Shown: positions 49,287 to 61,253 of the stretch, one piece after another
Layout: each line of letters opens with the position of its first letter
How positions within the stretch are numbered: position 1 is the stretch's first letter
Assembly (NCBI GenBank): GCA_007115705.1
Contig: QXEO01000247.1
Location: forward strand, 16,745,952-16,809,951
Direction of reading: 5' to 3'
DNA: 64,000 nt
Source: Dactylis glomerata
Taxonomy: Eukaryota > Streptophyta > Magnoliopsida > Poales > Poaceae
Made by a program: the position numbers and the translations under genes
Notes under the pieces: model-generated
What the model saw: only the letters and a program-made list of their open reading frames with translations
Databases searched by the model: none
What the model was told of the DNA's origin: nothing

Positions 49287-51920
49287 ATGGGTAAACCTCA
49301 TGATGGAAAAGTTCCTATATTGCCATCCACTACAAGAAGAGGTACGACTCTCAACACCTCTGTTGCTCTTGATTTGCCATCTGTTATGAGTAAGTTGCTT
49401 ACACCACCACACCCACACGCTACTGCTACTACTTCTGCTGAGATTGAAAATGCCACTGATAATTTAGATGATGCTTCTACTGTGCTTGATGAGAGAGGTT
49501 CACTAGGTTCCTTTTTAGATGCTACTATTGCTAGAGCTAAGTTGGGAAACACCACTGTTACACCTGTTAGTTCACCTGAGTCTAGGGAATGTCCTAGTGA
49601 TGATTATGATGATGATGCTTACATTGAGATTAATGATGATTTTATTGTAGAAGCACGTGCTGCTCGTAATGCAGGTAATGTTAAAGAACTTCTTGCCAGG
49701 CGTTCTGTTAGATATAATTTGTCTCCTGATCCTAAGTTTGCTGCTTCTCCCATAAATATTAGAGACAAGGATTATGATTTCTCTTACATATCTATTGTTG
49801 AGAAAACTCCCTTTTGTGGTACTAAAGATGAGAGTGCTATGGAGCACATGAATGAGCTTTCTACTTTGAGTAATTTGTTTTCTGATGATATTAAGCTCCG
49901 CACTTACTTTGTTGCTAAGATTTTTCCTTTCTCGTTGAAAGATGCTGCTAAAATTTGGTTTAATAGCTTGTCTCCTGGATCTCTTACTAGTCCTATTGCT
50001 TTGGTTAATGCTTTCTTTCAGAAATATTTTCCTGCTAGTGCTCAACATGCTGCTGTGCAGAAAATCTTTGATTTTGAACAGGGAAAAGGAGAGATATTGC
50101 CTGAATCTTGGACAAGGTTTTGTTCTTTAATTAGAGCTTTGCCTAAAGAACCATTGCCTAAAAATGAACTCCTTGACATATTTTATAATGGACTAACGGA
50201 TGAATCTAAGTCATATTTGGATAGTTGTGCTGGTTGTGTTTTCAGGGAAAGAACTCCGGCTGAAGCTAAAGAATTAATGGCTAAAATAAGCCGGAATCAT
50301 GATGATTGGACTTTAGTTGAGCCAACACCAGCACCAACTCCTGCGCCATCTACAGAGCCTACGCCGAAGAAGAGAGGGATGATTAAATTAAATGATGAAG
50401 TTATGAAGGAAGCTAAGAAATCTCTTAAGGAGAAAGGTATTAAGGCCGAAGATGTGAAGAATTTACCTCCTATAGAAGAATTATGTAAGCCAATCCCTCA
50501 CTCATCTACCATTGAGGTACACTCTCTCCAACGCTTTGATGAAAGAGATATTCCTTATACTAAACCTCCTGATCAATGCTTAGATGAGTTCGATAATTTT
50601 ATTGATAAGCAAGAAAATTTTAATAGAATGGTGCATAACCATTTGTTGGAAAATTCTAGAGCTATTAACAAGTTGCAGGATATTGTGGAGAGAACCGCCA
50701 ATGATGTGAAGATACTTGCTAAACATTTTCAAATGGTTCAAACACAAATTGATCAGCTTACCAAGGTGCAAAAAGACTTGCTAGTTAATGCTGCAAGAGA
50801 GAAGCAAACATGTGAAATACGCACAAGAAGTGGTGCTGCTACTCAAGATCCATTATATCCTGAAGGACATCCTAAGAGGGTCGAGCAAGATTCTCAACGA
50901 ACTGCAAGTGATGATATTCCTCCCAAGAAGAAGAAGAAGAAGCATGAAACAACCGCAGAATCCTCTGATGCAGGTAAAGATCCTAACCGTGTTTCTATTT
51001 CTGATGCTGAAACTGAACCAGGAGATACTTCCGATAAAGAAGAAGTTGAAGAGGAACCAAAAAAGAGTGACAAGAATGCAAAGTACACTAAAGAAGACTT
51101 CATTGCCAACAAGCATGGTAAAGAGAGGGAACCTTGGGTACAGAAACCAATGCCTTTTCCTAGTAAGAAACACAAGTCCAAGGAAGAAGAACACTACAAC
51201 AGGTTTTGTGAATGGATGAGACCTTTATTTTTGCAAATTCCTTTGACTGATGCTATTAGAATGCCTCCTTATGCAAAGTATATGAAAGATATTGTCACTA
51301 ACAAAAGGAAAATTCCTAGTGAGGAAATTTCCACACTGCTTGCTAACTATTCTTTTGATGGTAAAGTTCCAGAGAAGCTTGGAGATCCAGGTATACCTAC
51401 TATTCCTTGCTCCATTAAAAATAACTATGTTAGAACTGCTTTATGTGATTTGGGAGTTGGAGTTAGTGTAATGCCTTTTTCTCTTTATAAGAGACTTGAT
51501 TTAGAAAAATTGGTATCAACTGATATATCTTTGCAGATGGCCGATAAGTCTACTACTATTCCTATTGGTATATGTGAAAATGTTCCTGTTCAAGTTGCTA
51601 ACAGTTGTTTAATATTAACTGATTTTGTTGTGTTGGAAATGCCTGAAGATGATAATATGTCTATTATTCTTGGGAGACCTTTTCTAAACACTGCAGGTGC
51701 TATTATTAATTGCAATCAAGGAAAAGTTACTTTTAATGTTAATGACAAAGAATATACGGTTTATTTTCCCAAGAAGATTGATAGGAAGAATGCTCTAAGT
51801 TCAATCAAGCGTGTTGAGACCGTCAAAGTTGGTCAAATTATTTGTTCAAAGCGAAAGCCCAAGGAAGAATATCAAATTGTTATGGTTGGGACGATACCTA
51901 TCAAAGTTGAGGTAACATAA
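49287..51920 (+). CDS. Gag-protease of the Athila-like element
   Basis: 877 residues from ATG 49287; the frame is open further upstream into the LTR end but without a better start. The retrotransposon gag domain lies at nt ~49840-50310 (AKIWFNSLSPGSL, KYFPAS, LPESWTRF). A charged linker with a Lys-rich patch follows, then an aspartic-protease-like domain at nt ~51400-51790 with CDLGVGVSVMP at the active site and the closing ILGRPFLNTAGA flap. DLG instead of D(T/S)G is common in the Athila lineage. No pol follows in any frame. The ORF is fully open, so this protein could still be made. Confidence 0.9.
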   Translation: MGKPHDGKVPILPSTTRRGTTLNTSVALDLPSVMSKLLTPPHPHATATTSAEIENATDNLDDASTVLDERGSLGSFLDATIARAKLGNTTVTPVSSPESRECPSDDYDDDAYIEINDDFIVEARAARNAGNVKELLARRSVRYNLSPDPKFAASPINIRDKDYDFSYISIVEKTPFCGTKDESAMEHMNELSTLSNLFSDDIKLRTYFVAKIFPFSLKDAAKIWFNSLSPGSLTSPIALVNAFFQKYFPASAQHAAVQKIFDFEQGKGEILPESWTRFCSLIRALPKEPLPKNELLDIFYNGLTDESKSYLDSCAGCVFRERTPAEAKELMAKISRNHDDWTLVEPTPAPTPAPSTEPTPKKRGMIKLNDEVMKEAKKSLKEKGIKAEDVKNLPPIEELCKPIPHSSTIEVHSLQRFDERDIPYTKPPDQCLDEFDNFIDKQENFNRMVHNHLLENSRAINKLQDIVERTANDVKILAKHFQMVQTQIDQLTKVQKDLLVNAAREKQTCEIRTRSGAATQDPLYPEGHPKRVEQDSQRTASDDIPPKKKKKKHETTAESSDAGKDPNRVSISDAETEPGDTSDKEEVEEEPKKSDKNAKYTKEDFIANKHGKEREPWVQKPMPFPSKKHKSKEEEHYNRFCEWMRPLFLQIPLTDAIRMPPYAKYMKDIVTNKRKIPSEEISTLLANYSFDGKVPEKLGDPGIPTIPCSIKNNYVRTALCDLGVGVSVMPFSLYKRLDLEKLVSTDISLQMADKSTTIPIGICENVPVQVANSCLILTDFVVLEMPEDDNMSIILGRPFLNTAGAIINCNQGKVTFNVNDKEYTVYFPKKIDRKNALSSIKRVETVKVGQIICSKRKPKEEYQIVMVGTIPIKVEVT

Positions 51921-52750
51921 GCATTAAGTGAAGTGCAAAGTTTTGCCTCATAAAAAGTTAGTTTGGTAACAAGATTTGATCAACCTTGTTAACAAAGTGA
52001 TTTTATATGAACGAAACTTCGTTTTCACCGCATCTACTCCACCTTACTTGTATTTACTTTCATCAAAATGTTATTCCTTCAGTTTAGTTACATGATTAAG
52101 AGTATCTCAGAGCTGCTGCATGCTTGGTTTTGATTTGCTTGAAATCTTTTCATCTTCGTTTTTCTGAATTTTTATCAATATGCCAATTCCTGAAAAATCC
52201 TCAAAAATAAAGTTTCTCGAAAAATTCCAGAAAATTCTTTATAAATTTTTATGTCAAAAATGGGGCAGAGAGACACCTGGGAGGAACCAGGTGGGGCAGC
52301 CACGCCACCTCACACACAGGTGGCGCGGCCCAGCCCTGGCGGCGCCACCAAGGTGTGAGAGGGCCCCACCAGGCCCCTCACTCATCTCTTCTTCCCCAGC
52401 TCTTTCTCTCTCCCAAAAAACACCGCCACATTTGCTCAAGCTCGAGTTCTTGCTGTTCTTCACCTCGATTTTTTGATCTCCTTGCTCAGCCCAACATTTC
52501 TGCTGAAATTTGGATCATTTGCTCTCCGGTATGTGACTCCTCCACTTGTCCAAGTAGAATTTCTTTTGGTAAAGTATTTCTTGAGTATTTTAGCATTGTA
52601 GGTGACAGTATAAATGAGTATGCATGCTTGTTATATTGCTTAGAAAGGTTATTTTGATGCATGATAGCTCTCTAGTAACCCACTATAGTAGTTTCCTACA
52701 CTTGCTTGTCTTTAAATCACTTTTTATGAGGTTTGTCAAAAATTTCAGAA
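51921..52750. other. Spacer between gag-protease and the third ORF
   Basis: Position where pol would lie in a complete element, here only 830 bases with no RT or integrase motifs. A stretch at 52290-52380 resembles the GC-rich part of the LTRs (GGTGGCGCGGCCCAGCCCTGG). Confidence 0.65.
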
Positions 52751-53869
52751 ATGGAGGAGAATGTGTATCAACTCTCTCAACATAAACTAGAAGTGCATGA
52801 TGTTATGAAAGTTCACCGTGAAGAGAAGGTTTTTCCCTCACACTATCCATGTTCAGCATTCTTGAGTGCTGTTTGAATCCTGCAGGATTTTCAAACTTTA
52901 CTTTCTAATGCAGGATTAGAATATTTTGTTGAGGGTGAACCTCCCCAATATATTAAACTAACAATGTCTGTGGTGCAGGATTTCAGATTTAGTTGGTCCA
53001 CTTCTAACTCCAGGGTTCATTACAAAATCTATAATAAATCTGTGGACTTGCCTCTTGATGTTTTCTGTACAGCTATTAGAGTACCACAGTGGGGATCACT
53101 CGAGAAGATAAGAGGTCAGCCTAGGCCATTGTTGGAACTTTACGAAGAGATTTGTCAAGGAAGAAGCTTTACAGGAGAGGGTGGTAAAACTCGAAATATT
53201 CATTTCCCATCCATTCGATATTTTGCCTTCTTTATTACCAAATGTGTTCTTGCTAGGAAATCTGCAAGTAGATTGTCTCTCCATGATCTAGCTTTTATTG
53301 CTTCTGCTTTGAGGCGTGATAGGACTTACCATTTGGGTGCCTTAATAGCTTTCCATCTTGATCTTAATCGTGAGAAAGGGGGAATCTGTGGGGGACTTAT
53401 AGCTTCACGCCTGTTAGCTCTGCATGGCGTTGTGCCTCATTTTCGAGATCTGCAGTTCCCCGAGGAGAAACTTGGTCTTGATTCTATGGTTCAACATAAG
53501 TTTATTTCTCCTCCTGCTAGTTTGATTAATTTAACATTTGAGCTAACCTTTTTCAAGAAGACTACCTGGAGGGTAGTAAAGACTGAACGATCAGTCCGTT
53601 TGCCTGCACCTCTTTTGTTTAACCTTGATCACAGGAATGGATGGTCGCTTACGGAAGATGAGCTTGATGCGTACATGGAGGAGCACCCGCCGCCTGTACA
53701 CGATGAGGAGGGCGCCGAAGAATCGGGGCAGCCCTCCAACATTACGAACTTCCCATATGAGCAACCTTATTATGATTATGCGCCATCAGCTTCATCTTCA
53801 CGAGAGCCCGGGTATGATTACACCTATGATGATCCACCAGCCTGGGGCAGCTATCAAAGTCGAAATTGA
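52751..53869 (+). pseudogene. Athila-type third ORF with one nonsense codon
   Basis: The frame from ATG 52751 to the TGA at 53867-53869 is broken only by a TGA at 52874-52876; the uninterrupted part 52964-53869 codes for 301 residues. The centre resembles the ATHILA ORF family (PF03078): a globular region with the segments RYFAFFITKC, LSLHDLAFIASAL and YHLGALIAFHL, followed by an acidic Pro/Tyr-rich tail. This ORF lies 3' of pol in complete Athila elements and its function is unresolved. Confidence 0.75.
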
Positions 53870-55848
53870 TCTCCACTTAGTCCAAAAGCCTAAGCTTGGG
53901 GGGAGGTACGCCGACGATTCACTCATCTACACATCATATTTAGTCGGTCCTTTGTATATTCATGTTTTGCTTTCTTTATTGTTCTCGTTCTTGTTTCCAT
54001 TTTTCCAAAACACAAAAAGACCAAAAATATTTCCGTTGTTTCTCTCTATTTGGTTCTTTAGTTTTCTACCTTTGGTTTGCTTTACTTGCTATTTCGGTTT
54101 GCTATTTGAAAATCCAAAAAATATTTTGCTTTGTTTGCTATTTCCTTCTGCTTTTGTTTCAAAAATCGAAAACACAAAAATATTTGTTGTTCTTCTTTGG
54201 TTTTTAAAGTTTGTTGCAGAGTTCAGTCTCTCGTTACTCCATTGGAGCTTGGTATTCACTTTATATTATTCAAGCCACACAAGTGAAGAGCAATAATGAC
54301 GATATATGACAATCCGAGATGTGGTAAAAGGCTGGTATGAACTCTATTTGTTTTCATTTTTGTACATATACTCATCTATGTGGACATGCTTAGTCAGTTC
54401 ATGTAAGGTATATGTCATCTAATGGATGCTTTGTAGTTCTTGCTTTCATATGATTAGTTTCAATTTACTATTAGCCTATAGCATGTCATGTAGACGCTTG
54501 CATGCATTGTTTTATTCATAGTATGGTATGATATTGTGGTATCCACCTTTGAAAGCTTCATTTGAATCGACTTGGCACATGCTCAAGCATGCATATGACT
54601 AAACAAAAAGTCAATTAAGCCTCGAGGATTTAAATTGCCTCAGAGTTCTTGTATCATTTTTATGCCTATATTAATTTTGTTTTGTCGCAAGCATGATTAT
54701 GACAGTTATTGCTCTCTCGATTGTCGCTTCCCAGTCTTTTGCTAGCCTTCATTTGTACTGAGTATGAGCTCTACTCGTGCATCCAACTACCAAAACCAAG
54801 TCTTCAAAAGAGTCCACTATAAATTCCTATGCATGGTATTTGTAAGCCATTCCAAGTAAATTTTCATATGCTACCTTTCAAAACTTTCAACTACTTCTCA
54901 TTTTGTGCCACTGTCTTTAGCTCATGGGGACGTAGTGGTCGGAATTGCTATCTTCCATATTAAATTAAGTACCCCTCTACTAGGCAGCTTCATCTGCTCA
55001 TCATTAATTTTGCATGAGAGCTGGTCAGACCATTATAATCTTAATTCTAAAAGAAAGAAAAAAATGCACTCCTCCAAAGGAATGAGAAAGTTGGTGGGCA
55101 GCCGATGGAATCGGTTAGCCATGGTTTGAGAAAGGAAAAAGGTGGGGAGGAGTGCCAAAGCTTTATAAAAGAGCACCAATGTGCCAAATTTCAAAGAACT
55201 CGGAACCGCTCTCACTTGTTTATTATGGAAGATAGTAAGTCCCCATTGGTAGTCGTTGACATAGAACAATCACCTCTCAAAAGAAACTTTTATCTCTGTT
55301 TTACAAATGAAAAGCTCTAGCACATGTTAAATCACTGCTTCCCTATGCGAAGGGCCATTCGTTTACTTTTATGTTGAGTCAGCATCTTCTAACTTTAAGC
55401 ACTTCTTGAGAGCATAGCTGTTATTCTTAGTGTAATGTGCTTGTCCCAGAACACGGGTAATTGTGGTATAACTTTGATGCTTGTATCTTTGATATTTCTA
55501 CTTCTAGTCTTCCCTTGGACTTCAGAGGTGCCTCAGCATTTATGTTTTGCTCTACAAATAAAGGCAAGCGGGATACCACTCTTTCATATCATTTATGCAT
55601 ATTACAATCTTGTAGCTTCTCATGCACATGTTACTTGTTATTAGTGCATTGGCACTCTTTCATAGCTTGCTTGACTATGAGGTGACATTAGTTGCATATT
55701 TCTTATTATGAATTGCCTGAGTACTTGATCACATAGTTAGTATATATACATCATATGAGCAAATGTGTTCGTGAAAGTTTCTTTTATCGCTCTCAGTTGT
55801 TAACTGAATTGCTTGAGGACAAGCAAATAGCTAAGCTTGGGGGGAGTT
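53870..55848 (+). other. 3' non-coding region of the Athila-like element, two polypurine tracts
   Basis: AAGCTTGGGGGGAG occurs near 53892 just after the third ORF and again at 55835-55847 directly before the 3' LTR. The segment 54680-55330 is homologous to 36110-36690 and 63750-63999. Confidence 0.7.
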
Positions 55849-57243
55849 GATACGTCCAAAACGTATCTACTTTCCCGAACACTTTTGCTATTGTTTCTCC
55901 TGTAATTTGTGTGTTTTGAATACAACTAACACGGACTGACGCTGTTTTTAGCAGAATTGCTCTGGTGTCTTGTTTTTGTGCAGAAATCCAACTTCCAGTA
56001 AAAATTCGGGAAAAATCATGAAAAATCCTATTTCACCAGAAGACCCACGGAGCCAGAAGATAGGAGGGAGAAGGGGCTCGAGGGGCTGTCACGCATAGGT
56101 GGCGCGGCCCAGCCCTGGCCGCGCCACCCTTGCATGAGGGGGCCCCAGAACCCCTCTCGACCTCCCCTCTCACGTACATATACCCCCTGACGACATAATA
56201 TCGGGGAGACGGCATTTTCCCAGATAGACTTCCGCTGCGCCGCCGCCATCAAAAACCGTGATTCGGAACCAGAAACTCCGTTCTGGCACCCTGCCGGGAC
56301 GGGGATTCGGAGGAGATCTTCATCACCATCACCACCGACGCTCCTCCATCGACCATCCATGACTCCCCCATCCATGTGTGAGTAATTCCCCCGCTGTAGG
56401 TGAGGGGATGGTAGGGATTGGATGAGATTGTTCATGTAATTTGATATGAGATTGATAGGCCATAGTGCCTAGTATCTTTATTTAGTGCCTATGACATTGT
56501 TGCAACTTGTTGTGCTTAATGCTTGTCACTTTGGGCCTGAGTGCCATGATTTCAGATCTGAACATGTTATTATTTCTATGATGATACTTGTCGTTTATGG
56601 TCTTACCTACAAGTTGTATACACATATTGTTGTCTGGAACCCGAGTCCCCAAAGTGACAGAAATTGGGATAACCGGAGGGGGTGGCTATGATGTGAGGAT
56701 CACATGTGTTCACTGAGTGCTAATGCTTTGCTCCGGTACTCTATTAAAAGGAGTACCTTAATTACCAGTAGTTTCCCTTGAGGCCCTGCTACAACAGGCT
56801 GGTAGGACAAAAGTTGTCGTGCAAGTTTCTCCTTGTGAGCACGTACGACTATATACGGAACACATGCCTATGATTGTTTGTACTAGGATGCTTTATCATT
56901 ATTTATCTGCAATGCCCATGTCTCATTGATTTCATGAATTATCTTATCCATACAACGCCCGTAATCCATCCCTATGCCTACAGTATTTGTTCCTACTGTT
57001 TACTACTGTTACTATTACCGCTGCTATTTTACTACTGCTGATACTGTTTCACTACTGTCACTGCTATAAAACTGTTGCTACTGATAAACCGCTGCGAGTA
57101 AGACTGTTTCCAGGTGCAGCTGAATTGACAACTCATCTGTTAAGGCTTACATATATTTTTTGGCTCCCCTTGTATCGAATCAATAAATTTGGGTAATACT
57201 TCCCTCGAAGACTGTTGCGATCCCCTATACTTGTGGGTCATGA
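55849..57243 (+). repeat. 3' LTR of the Athila-like element
   Basis: 1395 bp, the partner of 47802-49199. It ends TCATGA instead of TCATCA, a point change in the terminal dinucleotide, and is followed by the GTTTG duplication. Confidence 0.95.
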
Positions 57244-57248
57244 GTTTG
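57244..57248. repeat. Target-site duplication GTTTG, right copy
   Basis: Partner of 47797-47801. Confidence 0.93.
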
Positions 57249-57520
57249 TGCCACCGACCGGGACTAATGGATATGGGCCTTTAGTCCTGGCTCGTGGCGC
57301 AAACCGGGACTATAGGGCACCCTTTAGTCCTGGTTCGTGTCACGAGCCGGGACTAAAGCCCTGTTCAAATGAACCGCCACTCCCGCGCTAGTTACGACAC
57401 GATCGTCGTTTCGGAAATTGCTGTGTCATCACAGCGATCGCTTCGGTAATCGACGTTGATGCATCAGGACGCCGCCGGTGAGCCTAATCACACCGCCGAC
57501 CAGCCTTTTTCATCTTCCCT

Positions 57521-57634
57521 CTCTCTAATATATAAGATGCACTCATCTAAGCATCTTCTTCATCCTCTAATCTCCTCCCAAAACACCATAGCACATCTTC
57601 ACACCGGCAAGCTCTCTCTCTCCCTCTCATTCCA
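57521..57634 (+). promoter_or_regulatory. Promoter and leader of the exonuclease-like gene
   Basis: TAATATATAAGATG near 57527 is a TATA-box-like string about 100 bases before the ATG, followed by a CT-rich leader (GCTCTCTCTCTCCCTCTC). Confidence 0.55.
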
Positions 57635-57850
57635 ATGGAGACGGTGACGCTACCAGGTCAATATCGGGTGCACAATATCACCGCCGAAAGGATGCATTTC
57701 ACCATCACGGAAACTCTCTGTGCATCAATGTTGGATATGTGGATCTGCGTCGTCAAGCAGCGGTTCCTCGACGCCGCACCGATCAAGTGTGTGGGCTTGG
57801 ACTACGAGTTCACCAGCCCTTGCGAGGGTAGGCGCAATCAGCATGCCGCC
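57635..57850 (+). pseudogene. 5' fragment of a 3'-5' exonuclease-like gene inside the CACTA element
   Basis: 72 codons from ATG 57635 up to the LTR inserted at 57851. The sequence ends with GLDYEFTSP, which resembles the first DEDD exonuclease motif (hydrophobic-D-x-E) of WRN/RNase D-like plant proteins. In that family the motif lies about 60 residues in, as here. The rest of the domain should continue to the right of the inserted Gypsy element, outside the window. Such genes occur as cargo in grass CACTA elements. The identification rests on a short stretch. Confidence 0.55.
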
Positions 57851-60800
57851 TGATACGTCTCAAACGTATGCATAATTTTTGATGCTCTATGCTTGTTTTT
57901 ACACCATTTGCTTAGTGTTTCGTTACACTTTGTGGCGTTTTTATGCATTTTTTGGAACTAACCTATTAACGAGATGCCACAGTGCCAGTTCCCTGATTTC
58001 TGCTGTTTATGTGTTTCAGAAAAGTTACACAGGAAATATTCTCAGAATTGGACGAAACAAAAGCCAAACATCCAGAAATTTACCGAAGCTTTTAGAGATC
58101 CGAAGAGGAGACGGAGAAGGGCCACAGGGCGGCCACACCACCAGGGGGCACGACCTGCCCCTGGCCCACGCCCACCTGTGGTGAGGGCCCCTAGTCCACC
58201 TCTGGCGCCGCCCCTTCGCCTATAGAGACCCCCCCCCCCGACGGGAAAAACCTAAACACCCGATCACTTTTCCAGAAACACATCGCGATCCGCCGCCGTC
58301 ATCGACCCAAGATCGGGAGGGTCCAGAAGCTCTTCCCGGCACCCTGCCAGAGAGGGGAATCGCCACCGGAGGTCTTCTTCATCGCCATGCTTGCCTCCAG
58401 CGCGATGAGTGAGTAGTCTACCTTGGACTATGGGTCCATAGCAGTAGCTAGATGGTTGTCTTCTCCACCATGTGCTTCAAGTTTAGATCTCGTGAGCTGC
58501 CTTACATGATCGAGATCACCGTTATATAATTCTACATGTTGTGTTTGTTGGGATCCGATGAATATTGGTGTTATGATTGAGTTGATGTGCTGAATATTAT
58601 CTTATGTTATCTCTATGTTGTTTATGATCTTGCATGCTCTCCGTTGTTAGTAGCTATCTTGGCCGAGTAGTTGCTAGTGACTCCAAGAGGGGGTATTTAT
58701 GCTTGATAGTGGGTTTATGCCTCTATATAATCTGGGGGAGTGACAGAAACCTCTAAGGTTGTAGATGTGCTATTGCCACTAGGGGGAAAACAACATTCAT
58801 ATGCTCAAGGGCATATGCTTTGTTTACATTACACACTTTGCTTAATGCAGTTATCTGTTGTTCGCAACTTAATACTTGTGGAGTTCTCAGATTGATTCGC
58901 CACAAGTGGATTATTAGTCATAGATGCAGTTGGATGGCGGTCTATGTATCTTGTTGTAATGCCTAGGGTAAATCTCATAGTGATCCTCTCGACATATGCA
59001 CGTTGTCTTTATTCTATCAATTGCCCAACTGTAATTTGTTTACCCAGCATGTGTTATTTTATGGAGAGACACCACTAGTGAACTGTGGAACCCGGTCCTA
59101 TTTCCATTATATTGCTATCACCTGTTTACTTTACTCACACTGTTTACTTTACTCGCATACTACTATTGCTTTCCACTCGATACGTTCATTGCTTTGTTTC
59201 AAGCAAACCGGTGAGATTGACAACCTGATACGTCTCCAACGTATCTATAATTTTTGATGCTCCATGCTTGTTTTTACACCATTTGCCTATTGTTTCGTTA
59301 CACTTCGTGGCACTTTTATGCATTTTCCGGAACTAACCTATTAACGAGTTGCCACCGTGCCAGTTCCCTGTTTTTTGCTGTTTTTGTGTTTCAGAAGTGA
59401 TACACAGGAAATATTCCCGGAATTGGACGAAACAAGTTCCTGAAGTCTTATTTTACCCGGAAGCTTCCAGAGATCCAAAGGAGAGAAGGAGTGGGGCCAC
59501 CAAGGCCCCACACACAGGGGTGGCGCGCCCAGGCCCTGGCCGCGCCACCCATGTGTGAGGAGCCCCTGGCTGCCCTCTCGCGACGCCCCTTCGCCTATAT
59601 AAAGCCTCGGGACAGAAAACCCTAAAGGAGTCGGCAATTTTCCAGAAACAGTTTCGCAGTTCCGCCGCCGCCACCGACGAATTTTGGGGGACAGAAGTCT
59701 CTGTTTCGGCACCCTGCCGGGACGGGGAAGTGCCCCCGGAGCCATCTCCATCGGTCTCCATCGCCGTCTCCGCCGTCTCCATCGACCTCACCGCCATCTC
59801 CATCAACCTTGCTGTCTCCTATGATGAGGAGGGAGTAGTTCATCCCCGGGGCTAAGGGCTCTACCGGTAGCTATGTGGTTCACCTCTCTCTCCCATGATG
59901 TGATCTTTATGTGATCGTGAGCTTTGTATCATGTTGAACAAGTAGATGTTATTATTCAGATATTATGCTACTCCTATGCTTAATTATTATAGTGTACTCT
60001 AGTGATGTTATTAAAGTAATCTATTCCTCCTGCCATGGTGTAACGGTGACAGTGCGTGCATCGTGGTGGTACTTGGTTTAGGTTATGATCGTGATCTCTT
60101 GTGGATTATGAGAGTAATTATTACTATGATACTATTGAGTGATCTATTCCTCCTTTCATGGTGTAATGTTGACAGTGTGTGCACCGTGTTAGTACTTGGT
60201 CTAAGTTGCAATGATTTCTATCTTGAATTGTGATCTGATTTGGATGTCTCTATGAGTGGTGTTTGTCAAGTACTTGATGAACTTTAAGGGGTGCTTCTGT
60301 AGCCACTACGCAATGATTAGTGTTATTCAATAGGAGAGTAATTTAGAGTACCATCGTGGAGAGAAGTTGTTTATTTGTTCATTCATGTTATATTGTTGGG
60401 AGTGTGTCCACTAGTGAAAGTATGATCCCTAGGCCTTGTTTCCAAGCATTGCACACCGTTTACTTGCTGTTTTGTTACATGTTTGCTCGCAGCGATATTT
60501 ATTTCATACCACAGTTACTACTTATAATCATCTATACCGCTTGTATTTCACTATCTCTTCGCCGAACTAGTGCACCTATACATCTGACAAGTGTATTGGG
60601 TGTGTTGGGGACACAAGAGACTTTCTGTATCGTAATTGCAGGGTTGCTTGAGAGGAATAGCTTTGACCTCTTCCTCCCTGAGTTCGATAAACCTTGGGTG
60701 ATCCACTTAAGGGAAACTTGCTGTTGTTCTACAAACCTCTGCACTTGGAGGCCCAACAAGTGTCTACAAGAATAGAAGTGCGTAGACATCACAACCTCAT

Positions 60801-61066
60801 CGTAAGTTGGGAGCAAAGTATTTGGTTGTGTTGTGTGCAGGTTCCACGTTGCTACTAGTTGAAGACGCACCAACAAGAATCGTAAACGGCGCCCTTGTTG
60901 GAAGTCACTAGGCTAGCAAGCATCACCTGCTGGAGTTTGGCTTTTTCTTACTGGACGATTAAACCTTGGTTTCTTACTGAGGGAAAAACTTGCTGCTATA
61001 TTCATCATACCTTCCTCTTAGGGTTCCCAACTGGACGGTGAAAAACCATCAACACCGTAGCAATCA
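57851..61066 (+). repeat. 5' LTR of the protease-only element, split by a solo LTR
   Basis: TGATACGTCTC to GTAGCAATCA. Without the inserted solo LTR and its duplication it is about 1645 bp, equal to LTR-A. A poly-C run lies near 58228. The TATA position reads TATAGAGA, probably a mutated promoter. Confidence 0.88.
59226..60791 (+). mobile_element. Solo LTR with CAACC target duplication
   Basis: 1566 bp, TGATACGTCTCC to GACATCA, flanked by CAACC at 59221-59225 and 60792-60796. No internal region remains, so it arose by recombination between two LTRs. It is of the same family as LTR-B (37211-38752). A TATATAAAG box is near 59596. Confidence 0.95.
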
Positions 61067-61076
61067 AGACTTTTTC

Positions 61077-61092
61077 TGGCGCCGTTGCAGGG
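61077..61092 (+). other. Primer-binding site of the protease-only element
   Basis: TGGCGCCGTTGCAGGG, 10 bases after the LTR end, with the same first 12 bases as in the Athila-like element. Confidence 0.85.
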
Positions 61093-61253
61093 AAAAAAGA
61101 AGACTTCTGCAAGGGGAGTTTCGCACGCAGATCCTTTACTTTGTTTTAAGTTTTTCTTTACTTTATTTTTACTTGCATCATTTTATCAAAAATATAAAAA
61201 AAATTAGTATCCTTTATAGTTGTTTTTACTTGTCTGCTTTTAGTTTTGCTAGA

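Larger units (their letters stand above)
47802..57243 (+). mobile_element. Non-autonomous Athila-like Gypsy element
   Basis: 9.4 kb with GTTTG duplications and LTRs of about 1.4 kb. It has a gag-protease ORF and a third ORF of the Athila type, but no reverse transcriptase, RNase H or integrase. The 3' internal region is long and non-coding. I counted about three dozen differences between the LTRs, roughly 2.6%, so it is older than the nested element at 3099-16033. It belongs to the Triticeae Gypsy group with TGATACG LTRs; I do not assign a family name. Confidence 0.92.

Noticed and set aside
53625..54296. 223-residue ORF overlapping the end of the Athila-type ORF
   Set aside because: Out of frame with the recognised domain, then low-complexity Phe/Leu-rich sequence from a T-rich non-coding region.
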